From: an uncultured Dechloromonas sp.
GTDB lineage: Bacteria; Pseudomonadota; Gammaproteobacteria; Burkholderiales; Rhodocyclaceae
Length of the DNA stretch: 11,781 bases
Direction: 5' to 3'
Assembly (NCBI GenBank): GCA_946477505.1
Contig: CAMKYP010000082.1
Span: 1-11,781, forward strand
Part shown: piece after piece, positions 6,523 through 11,781 of the stretch
Layout: the number at the start of each line of letters is the position of its first letter
Numbering within the stretch: the first letter of the stretch is position 1
Translations under genes and position numbers: made by a program
The notes under the pieces: model-generated
Database searches by the model: none
What the model saw: only the letters and a program-made list of their open reading frames with translations
What the model was told of the DNA's origin: nothing

Positions 6523-7149
6523 TCATGGTTTCCCGGGCAAGAAGCAAGCATCCGCTGCACATGAAGAAGCGCTACGCCAGTTGATGGCATTCCACGACAA
6601 AGGATTTACCGACTTATCGCGGTTATAAAAAACGGCGGCACCACTGGGCAGATTCCAGCCATGCAATCGTACGCCAGCATAAGGAAAGAGTTGCGATGCA
6701 GTCTGCCGCCCCATCGATGCAACAAGGTAATCGTAAGCTGCCTGATGTTTCCACCAGGGGATGTTGATCGAAACCTGCTGAAGGCGACCGGAGGCAAAGA
6801 AAAAGGAAATGAATAAAGCGGGGACCCCGTTGAATGACTTTGTATCCAACGCACACGCCAAGTCCCCCAAGCCCTCACCAGGATTTGGGTAGCAGTTCAG
6901 AGGAATACCCGCAAATTTCTCCCGAAGCTTTTTTTCCGTCCATGCCTCGGAAAGCTCTGACAACTGGAAAACAACATCTTTGCGATTTTCAGTGAAGTAC
7001 AACCGGTGCTCTCGTATCGCCTCCCGTTGAGTTGCCAACAACCAGAAAATGCCCAATACAAGCACCAGTGCCATGAGAATTCGGCGCAGGCTCAATGGCT
7101 CAGATTGAGGTTTTTTCATGAACGGAGATGTTTTCATTTCATGTGCCAT
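6523..7149 (-). CDS. Hypothetical membrane-anchored protein, 208 residues
   Basis: One N-terminal membrane helix (about residues 24-40, RILMALVLVLGIFWLLATQ) after a short basic cytoplasmic segment, so most of the protein should sit in the periplasm as a type II anchored domain. That domain has four Cys (Cys86, Cys99, and Cys193 and Cys198 in SSCAADACFLPG), which could form disulfides. The pattern NCYPNPGEGLGDLACAL (about 85-101) is distinctive but not recognised. ATG at 7149, or in-frame ATGs at codons 5 and 11, could be the start; no strong ribosome site decides between them. GC is low, as in the rest of the block. The function is unknown. Confidence 0.68.
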   Translation of the reverse strand: MAHEMKTSPFMKKPQSEPLSLRRILMALVLVLGIFWLLATQREAIREHRLYFTENRKDVVFQLSELSEAWTEKKLREKFAGIPLNCYPNPGEGLGDLACALDTKSFNGVPALFISFFFASGRLQQVSINIPWWKHQAAYDYLVASMGRQTASQLFPYAGVRLHGWNLPSGAAVFYNRDKSVNPLSWNAINWRSASSCAADACFLPGKP

Positions 7150-7239
7150 GAGGTCGAAAATTGCGGAACGCAGGCAATGTCAGCGCGATTAATACAGAGA
7201 TACCCGGCGCGCTTGCGATACGGAGCTGTTAGCCATGGA

Positions 7240-7272
7240 GTGCAGATGCACCAATTGGCATGCGTTCATGCC
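7240..7272. repeat. Two adjacent short hairpins downstream of the esterase gene
   Basis: GTGCA-GA-TGCAC (7240-7251) and GGCATG-CGTT-CATGCC (7257-7272) lie 31 bases beyond the esterase stop. Neither is followed by a T-run on either strand, so intrinsic termination is doubtful; RNA processing or a REP-like relic is possible. Confidence 0.4.
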
Positions 7273-7302
7273 CTGATTGTAATGCCGTGTCGCATGTCGC
7301 AG

Positions 7303-8469
7303 TCATGGATTGTTGACATTTTCCGGCATCGGGCCGGTCGCTTTCAGGTCGTTTTGCGGTTGATCGGTACAGTACGTCTGGAATCCGGCATTCTGAGTCC
7401 CCCCTGGCAGGAGGGGCGAGACCTCGGACTCCGTTGCCTCGTTCGGGACGAAACTGCCCTTTTTCCCGACATGTGCCGCAACGGCCCGGCGCAGGCAGGC
7501 CAGGGCTTCACGGCTCTCGGGCAGGTAGGCGCCATAGGCATGGAACTCGTGATTCATTTGTGGCCAGACATCGAGGCGGACGCTGCCGCCCTGGGCGGCG
7601 ACCAGGCTCGCGAAATCGCGGATCATGTCGACCAGGATTTCCCGCCCACCGGCCTGCAGGTAGATCGGCCCAAGCGAGCGATAGTCCTGCCCGATCGGCG
7701 ACAGGGCGGCGTCGCTCAGCGCCTGGCCGCCCTTGAGCCACTTTGCGAATTGCAGGGTCATGTAGCCCTGCACCATATCGTACGGGTCGTTGCCGAACTG
7801 GCTGGCGCCGCGCCGCCCGATATCGGTCCACGGGCTGATGCCCACGGTGAGCGCCGGTTTCGGCAGATTGGCGTCCCGCAGCTTCGCCAACACCATCAGC
7901 GCCAGGTGACCGCCGGCCGAGTCGCCGCACAGCACCAGTTTTTCCGGCGGGGTGCCGTGGGCCAGCACATGGGCGTAGGCGGCAAGCCCGTCCTCCAACT
8001 GTGTGGGATGCGGGTGCTCGGGCGTCAGGCGGTAGTCGGGCGCGAAAACCGCCACCCCGAGCGTGTGCGCCAGACAGGCCGCGAAGTGGCGCGACACGCC
8101 GGCGTAGAAGGTGTAGCCGCCGCCGTGAAAGTGCAGCAGGGTGGCATCGCTGTGGCGCGTCTGCGGCAGGAACCAGGTGCCACGCGGCTCGCCGTCGCCG
8201 GTTTCGCGTACGCTCACGTCGGGATAGGTTTCGGTCATGCCGTAGACGCTGTCGAAGTAGGCCCGGCTTTCGGCAATGTCATGGCTGATACGAAAGGCAT
8301 GATTGAACTGGGCTCGCGTATAGCGCGTGCCGTATTCGAACAGAAACGGCCACGCTTTCACCAATGGCCTGCCCAATGCCCGCCCCAGCGCCACACGGCA
8401 CAGGCAGGCAGCTGATACGGCCATGCTGCGCAGCTTGTGCGACAGGCGGCCCTGAATTATCGTTTTCAT
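7303..8469 (-). CDS. Alpha/beta hydrolase, HSL (hormone-sensitive lipase) family esterase
   Basis: 388 residues, a serine esterase of the HSL/alpha-beta hydrolase fold-3 family that cleaves short-chain carboxylic esters. The oxyanion-hole motif is HFHGGGY (residues 113-119), the nucleophile Ser184 in CGDSAGGH, the acid probably Asp281 (GGREILVDM) and the base His307 (QMNHEFH). HPHPTQLEDGLAAY (about 152-165) is also typical. A cap-like N-terminal segment precedes it and holds a mildly hydrophobic stretch (about 16-40). The recognisable fold ends near residue 336 (AAHVGKK); the last 50 or so residues are Gly/Pro/Asn-rich and look unrelated to the family. ATG at 8469 has only a weak ribosome site. 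It is divergent from an AraC-family gene, which may control it. The true substrate is unknown. Confidence 0.9.
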   Translation of the reverse strand: MKTIIQGRLSHKLRSMAVSAACLCRVALGRALGRPLVKAWPFLFEYGTRYTRAQFNHAFRISHDIAESRAYFDSVYGMTETYPDVSVRETGDGEPRGTWFLPQTRHSDATLLHFHGGGYTFYAGVSRHFAACLAHTLGVAVFAPDYRLTPEHPHPTQLEDGLAAYAHVLAHGTPPEKLVLCGDSAGGHLALMVLAKLRDANLPKPALTVGISPWTDIGRRGASQFGNDPYDMVQGYMTLQFAKWLKGGQALSDAALSPIGQDYRSLGPIYLQAGGREILVDMIRDFASLVAAQGGSVRLDVWPQMNHEFHAYGAYLPESREALACLRRAVAAHVGKKGSFVPNEATESEVSPLLPGGTQNAGFQTYCTDQPQNDLKATGPMPENVNNP

Positions 8470-8547
8470 GATGAGCTACTCGCGGATGTCGATCCGTGCC
8501 ATCCTGCCCGCTCCGCCAGCGCCCCGCTAGAACGCAAACGACACCCG

Positions 8548-9417
8548 TTGAAGACACCGCTCTCCCGCCTGCACATCCCCTCCCCGGCCCTCGGCGCCTG
8601 CCTGTTGGCCGGCATCGAGCGTGATACACGCGGTTGTTCGCTGGGCGAGCTGGATCGTCTCAACTACTACCCGGCGACACCGATGGCGGTGATCTCGTTG
8701 ATTTTCGAAGGAACACTGCACCTGGTCGAAAGTGAGGCACAGGGAAACCGATTCGCGCCGGGGCCGGCCTTGCCACGACTCACCCTCTCCGGCCCACAGC
8801 GCCATCCTGCGGCCAGTTGGTCGCCGGGCCCCGTACATGCCCTGTCCGTCGGCATATACCCGGAAGCCTTCAAACGTCTCATCGGCCAGCCCGTGGCATC
8901 CTTCGTGGATCGCCACCTGCCTCTGGAAACGGTGGCACCGCCGGCCTTGCTCCAGGCTTGCCAACGTGTCCTTGCGGCTGGCGCCCAGACCCCGTTCGCG
9001 CTTCTCGAAAAGGAAATCCAGCCGCTGTGGCGTGAACCGTTTCACCCCAGTCCGGCACCGTATATCGGCGACTGGGTACGCTCGGTGGCGACCCGAGCCA
9101 CCCACTCCAGCTCGGGGCGCAGCCTGCGTCATTGGCAACGCCTTGTCCGCGACTGGACAGGCCAGAGCTATCGCGACCTGCAGTTGTTCATCCGCGTCGA
9201 AGAGGCCTTCATCCATCGCGTTGCCGTCCGCAACGGCGGCACGCCAAACCTTGCCGACATCGCGGCCGATGCGGGCTTTGCCGATCAATCGCACATGGGA
9301 CGCGAGATTCGCAGGATCACCGGGGTGTCGCCCGCCCGCTTTGGCGAACGCCTGGCCAACGACGAGTCCTTTTGGTACTACCGCCTGATCGCCGGAGAAA
9401 TTCGGCAATACGGCTGA
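8548..9417 (+). CDS. AraC-family transcriptional regulator
   Basis: About 289 residues. The C-terminal part carries the two-helix-turn-helix DNA-binding domain; the second unit is clear (NLADIAADAGFADQSHMGREIRRITGVSPARF, residues about 232-263, with the family pattern DIAxxxGFxDQSHxxRxxRxxxGxSPxxF). The N-terminal 160 residues form a sensing domain (HIPSPALGACLLAGIERDT..., then NYYPATPMAVISLIFEGTLH) whose ligand is not evident. The frame is open from a GTG at 8437, but that start would overlap the divergent esterase gene and has no ribosome site; the TTG at 8548 is taken as a provisional start, also without a good Shine-Dalgarno. It faces the esterase head to head and ends seven bases before the end of the convergent cytochrome gene. 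Likely targets are the esterase or the nearby alcohol-oxidation genes; this is inferred from position. Confidence 0.85.
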   Translation: MKTPLSRLHIPSPALGACLLAGIERDTRGCSLGELDRLNYYPATPMAVISLIFEGTLHLVESEAQGNRFAPGPALPRLTLSGPQRHPAASWSPGPVHALSVGIYPEAFKRLIGQPVASFVDRHLPLETVAPPALLQACQRVLAAGAQTPFALLEKEIQPLWREPFHPSPAPYIGDWVRSVATRATHSSSGRSLRHWQRLVRDWTGQSYRDLQLFIRVEEAFIHRVAVRNGGTPNLADIAADAGFADQSHMGREIRRITGVSPARFGERLANDESFWYYRLIAGEIRQYG

Positions 9418-9424
9418 CCGGGTT

Positions 9425-9886
9425 TCATTCCCGCGAGGCGGTTCTTCTCGATTCGACGAAGGTCTGGATGGCCCAGGCCAGTTCCTGCTTGAGCACGCCC
9501 TGCCAGGGCGGCATGTGGGTGACGCCGAGGATGATCTTGCCGTGGCGGAGCGTCTTGGCGAAATAGGCATCGTTGTCGCGCATACAGGCGGCGTTCAGTT
9601 CGGCGTCGCTTATCCGTCTGCAGAAGCGGTTGAGGTTGCGCAAATCGGGGGCCGGGGCGGCGTTGGTGCTGGCATCGGCGCCATGGCAGCGGGCGCAGGC
9701 CTGGTTGTAGGCTTGCTGGCCGATGGCGATGGCCTCGGGGTTGCCGCGATACGGGTTTTCGCTACGCCAGGTTTCGCCGAGCGGCGGCAGGCCGTCGGAC
9801 GACACGGAGGGCGCCACGGCGACTTCGTTGGCCAGTGCCGACACGGAAAAAAGCACGGCCATCACGGCGATGAGCAATGTGTTCAT
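9425..9886 (-). CDS. pedF: Cytochrome c550, PedF type
   Basis: 153-residue periplasmic monohaem cytochrome c that takes electrons from the PQQ ethanol dehydrogenase. Signal peptide MNTLLIAVMAVLFSVSALAN. Haem site CARCH (residues 64-68) with NQA before it; the likely axial Met is Met125 in THMPPWQG. Two more Cys, at 89 (LNRFCRRI) and 101 (LNAACMRD), match the extra pair typical of PedF-type c550 proteins and may form a disulfide. ATG at 9886 is chosen since GGTGA, overlapping the upstream stop codon, gives a ribosome site six bases away; an ATG four codons earlier (9898) would overlap the pentapeptide gene. It is co-transcribed with the pentapeptide gene (five bases apart) and probably with exaA. 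Its end is seven bases from the end of the convergent AraC gene. Confidence 0.92.
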   Translation of the reverse strand: MNTLLIAVMAVLFSVSALANEVAVAPSVSSDGLPPLGETWRSENPYRGNPEAIAIGQQAYNQACARCHGADASTNAAPAPDLRNLNRFCRRISDAELNAACMRDNDAYFAKTLRHGKIILGVTHMPPWQGVLKQELAWAIQTFVESRRTASRE

Positions 9887-9891
9887 GGTGG

Positions 9892-10458
9892 TCACCATTC
9901 GGTCGGGCAGCCGGTGCAGCCCTCGAAATCGGCTTCGTGGAAAACGGCAAAGCGACGGTAGGTACCCGTCAGGTCGGCCTTGCGGAAATTGACGGTGAAG
10001 AATTTGCTTTCCTGCAGATTGGCATTGGTCAGCCGGGCACCGATGAACCAGGCGAAATTGGCCTTGGCCGCCTCCAGGTTGGCGCCGGTCAGGTCGGCCT
10101 CGCTGAAATCGGCGCGGAACAGGCGAGCGAATTCGAGATCCGCGCCGACCAGGCGGGCGCCGCGGAAGGTGGCCGTCGGTGCGGCGGCCTTGACGAGCTT
10201 GGCGGCGGTCAAGTCGGCGCCATCGAAATTTGCCCCGGCCAGATTGGCGCCGGTGAGGTTGGCGCGGGCGAGGTTGGCGCCGGAAAAATCGGCTCCGGCG
10301 AGATTTTTCCCCGCCAGATTGGCATGGCGGAGATCGACGCCGCGGCACTGGGTATGCGGCCAGATACCGCAGCCGTTGATGACCAGCGGCTGGCCGGCCT
10401 CCTGCGCAAGGACCATGGGCAATCGGAGCAACAGGGCGATGAGGAGCAGACAACGCAT
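9892..10458 (-). CDS. Secreted pentapeptide-repeat protein
   Basis: 188 residues. ATG at 10458 is chosen because a signal peptide follows directly (MRCLLLIALLLRLPMVLAQ); the frame is open further upstream but without secretion features. Residues about 41-180 are repeats of A(D/N)LxG type (ANLAGKNLAGADFSGANL, ADLTGANLEA, and so on), which fold into a right-handed quadrilateral beta-helix. One interruption occurs at about 88-97 (LVKAAAPTAT). Cys30 and Cys38 lie just before the helix and Cys181 and Cys184 (EGCTGCPTEW) just after it, suggesting disulfide-closed ends or a metal site. It lies between exaA and the cytochrome gene, with a five-base gap to the latter, so a periplasmic scaffold or assembly role in ethanol oxidation is plausible but unproven. 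DNA shows matching 15-base periodicity at about 10046-10330. Confidence 0.85.
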   Translation of the reverse strand: MRCLLLIALLLRLPMVLAQEAGQPLVINGCGIWPHTQCRGVDLRHANLAGKNLAGADFSGANLARANLTGANLAGANFDGADLTAAKLVKAAAPTATFRGARLVGADLEFARLFRADFSEADLTGANLEAAKANFAWFIGARLTNANLQESKFFTVNFRKADLTGTYRRFAVFHEADFEGCTGCPTEW

Positions 10459-10513
10459 TGGGGCAGTTTCCGATCTGTGTAGCGGTAGGGGCAATGCTCG
10501 AAAAGAGGTGACG

Positions 10514-10540
10514 GGGCCGGTGTCCATGCAGCACCGGCCC
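10514..10540 (-). terminator. Second hairpin in the exaA-pentapeptide gap
   Basis: Perfect 9-base arms GGGCCGGTG (10514-10522) and CACCGGCCC (10532-10540) with a 9-base loop. Read leftward it is followed, after ten bases (CGTCACCTCT), by TTTT at about 10500-10503. The distance to the T-run makes termination doubtful; it may instead stabilise an RNA end or attenuate. Confidence 0.45.
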
Positions 10541-10546
10541 TGTCGG

Positions 10547-10582
10547 TTAAACGCCGGGAGCGGGGAAAGGTCGCTCCCGGCG
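10547..10582 (-). terminator. Hairpin directly after exaA, probable partial terminator
   Basis: Perfect 11-base arms CGCCGGGAGCG (10552-10562) and CGCTCCCGGCG (10572-10582), 9-base loop. Read leftward (the direction of exaA) the stem is followed by TTTAA, a short T-run. It sits 11 bases past the exaA stop. The strong stem and weak T-run suggest that exaA messages end or are reduced here, with read-through to the pentapeptide and cytochrome genes. Confidence 0.65.
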
Positions 10583-10593
10583 CGGGGGGAGGC

Positions 10594-11781
10594 TTACCTC
10601 TTCGCCATCTTCGGCAGCTTGAACACCCACATCGAGCCGCCCTGCGTCACCTGTTTGGTCAGGTCGGCCATGTCGCCGCCCCACAACGGCACGGCGCCGC
10701 CATAACCGGACTGGATGCCGAGGTATTGCTCGCCGTCCATTTCCCAGGTGATCGGCACGGAGACCACGCCGGAGCCGGTCTGGAACTTCCACAACTCCTT
10801 GCCGTTCTTGGCGTCGAAGGCCTTGACGTAGCCGTCGGAGGTGCCGGTGAACACCAGGCCGCCGGCGGTGGTCAGGGTGCCGGCCCAGAGCGGGAACTTC
10901 TCCTTGTGCTCCCAGGCGATCTTGCCGCTCTTCGGATCGATGGCGCGCAGCGTGCCGACGTGGTCGTCGAACAGGCGCTTGATGCGGAAGCCCTGGCCGA
11001 GATAGGCGGAGCCGGCCTTGTACGTGAGCTTTTCGGTCCAGTAGTCCATCGCCCAGTGGTTGGCCGGGATGTAGAACAGCTCGGTCTGCGGGCTGTAGCT
11101 CATCGGCATCCAGTTGGTGCCGCCGAGGAAGGGCGGCGAGACGAAGATCGAATCGCCCTTGTCGGCCCCCTCCTTCGGTTTCGGCGGGTGCTGGCCGTCG
11201 ACGATCATCGGCTTGCCGGTCTTGAGGTCGAAGCCCTTGGCCCAGGTGATGCCCTCGACGAACGGCCAGGCGCCGATCAGCGAGGTCGGCTTGTTGGGGT
11301 AGCCGGAACCGTCCGACAGCTTCTCGCGGTCGGTGACGAAGAAGAAGCCGTTGCGGTCGGCGTGGGCCGAGGCCTTGACCAGCCTGCCGGTCTTCGGATC
11401 CTTGTACTCGAAGAGAACGACCGAGTTGTTGCCGGAGAAGTCCCAGGCATCGTTCGGGGTGTGCTGGAAGAAGCCCTTCAGCTCGCCGGTATTGGCGTCG
11501 ACATAGGCCTGGCCGGAGGTAAACAGGCTGTCCCAGTTGCGCGGGTCGTCGCCTTCCTTGGTGCGGTGCCAGGTATTCCACGGCGCCGGGTTGCCGGAAC
11601 CGATGACCACCATATTCTTGTCCACATCGTAGCTGGCGGTCTGCCACGGCGCGCCGCCGCCGTGATGCCAGGCCTCGACCTTCTTGCCGTCCGGCCCTTC
11701 CGGCCAGCTCGGCGCTTTCGGATCGCCGGTCGTCGTGCTGTCCTTGCCGTGCAGGCGGCCCATGTGGCCCTCGACCATCGG
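10594..11781 (-). CDS. exaA: Quinoprotein (PQQ) ethanol dehydrogenase ExaA, 5' end outside window
   Basis: The last 395 residues of a PQQ alcohol dehydrogenase; about the first 200-230, with the signal peptide and the Cys-Cys pair, lie beyond the right edge. The sequence matches the ExaA pattern strongly: VEGHMGRLHGKDSTTTGDP, the GNPAPWNTWHR insertion, QHTPNDAWDFSGNN, PPFLGGTNW, the YWTEKLTYKAGSAYLG stretch and the end GAVPLWGGDMADLTKQVTQGGS. The metal ligand Asn (SGNPAPW) and the catalytic Asp (WDFSG, codon 11440-11442) are visible. Two residues after the Asp is Ser (codon 11434-11436), not Asp, which predicts calcium use as in ExaA/PedE. It differs here and in the NTWHR..NWDS loop from the enzyme at the left end of the window, so the two are not recent copies. 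The cytochrome c550 gene downstream supplies the expected electron acceptor. Confidence 0.95.
   Translation of the reverse strand, partial: PMVEGHMGRLHGKDSTTTGDPKAPSWPEGPDGKKVEAWHHGGGAPWQTASYDVDKNMVVIGSGNPAPWNTWHRTKEGDDPRNWDSLFTSGQAYVDANTGELKGFFQHTPNDAWDFSGNNSVVLFEYKDPKTGRLVKASAHADRNGFFFVTDREKLSDGSGYPNKPTSLIGAWPFVEGITWAKGFDLKTGKPMIVDGQHPPKPKEGADKGDSIFVSPPFLGGTNWMPMSYSPQTELFYIPANHWAMDYWTEKLTYKAGSAYLGQGFRIKRLFDDHVGTLRAIDPKSGKIAWEHKEKFPLWAGTLTTAGGLVFTGTSDGYVKAFDAKNGKELWKFQTGSGVVSVPITWEMDGEQYLGIQSGYGGAVPLWGGDMADLTKQVTQGGSMWVFKLPKMAKR

Noticed and set aside
7006..8415. A 469-codon plus-strand open frame opposite the esterase
   Set aside because: The minus-strand product has a full HSL motif set (HGGG, GDSAG, Asp, His), whereas the plus frame has no recognisable domain and also crosses the start of the membrane-anchored gene.
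8437..8547. GTG-initiated 37-residue extension of the AraC regulator
   Set aside because: It would overlap the start of the divergent esterase gene, has no ribosome site and adds sequence with no family features. It cannot be excluded outright.
9425..10534. A 369-codon frame joining cytochrome c550 to an Arg/Pro-rich upstream part
   Set aside because: The upstream part is the wrong reading frame of the pentapeptide gene. The cytochrome has its own signal peptide and ribosome site at 9886.
10547..11647. A 366-codon Arg-rich frame overlapping exaA on the same strand
   Set aside because: It is an out-of-frame shadow; the exaA frame matches the family along its length.
1..11781. CRISPR arrays, tRNA or rRNA genes, complete insertion sequences
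   Set aside because: Reading both strands showed no regular spaced repeats, no tRNA-like TTCGA-NNY arms with a matching acceptor stem, and no transposase. The only tandem repetition is the coding 15-base periodicity of the pentapeptide gene.

Overview
The window looks like a chromosomal stretch from a high-GC, respiring proteobacterium, most likely a betaproteobacterium of the Rhodocyclales type (Azoarcus/Thauera/Dechloromonas relatives). This rests on gene content (two periplasmic PQQ alcohol dehydrogenases, a PedF-type cytochrome c550, a SoxYZ-like carrier with its zinc metallohydrolase, sigma-54 promoters) and on G/C-rich codon use. It is an inference, not a taxonomic proof.

Left part (1-3375): a divergent PQQ-dehydrogenase locus. 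Leftward runs a two-gene operon: a secreted SoxY-SoxZ fusion carrier, then a secreted metallo-beta-lactamase-fold hydrolase (cut by the window edge), joined by an ATGA start/stop overlap. Rightward runs a complete 591-residue PQQ alcohol dehydrogenase with the Asp-Phe-Asp metal-site signature expected of lanthanide enzymes. The 410-base gap carries two back-to-back sigma-54 (-24/-12) promoters, one per direction, so both sides are probably switched on together by an enhancer-binding activator. A clear intrinsic terminator follows the dehydrogenase.

Middle part (3408-7149): six leftward genes of visibly lower GC and mostly unknown function: a DUF4259-like protein with a possible Imm26-like second half, an unknown 166-residue protein, a small membrane protein, a flavodoxin-fold NAD(P)H oxidoreductase, a 99-residue conserved hypothetical and a membrane-anchored hypothetical. 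It reads as an accessory block inserted between two alcohol-oxidation loci. Several small soluble proteins resemble stand-alone immunity proteins, but no toxin is visible.

Right part (7303-11781): a leftward HSL-family esterase is divergent from a rightward AraC-family regulator. The regulator converges on a leftward exa/ped-type cluster: exaA (a second PQQ ethanol dehydrogenase, Ser at the lanthanide-diagnostic position and so probably calcium-dependent; its 5' end lies outside), a secreted pentapeptide-repeat protein and cytochrome c550 PedF. Together the two ends suggest periplasmic oxidation of alcohols by a lanthanide/calcium enzyme pair like PedH/PedE, with electrons passed to cytochrome c550 and an uncharacterised thiol-carrier/hydrolase module attached to the lanthanide-type enzyme.
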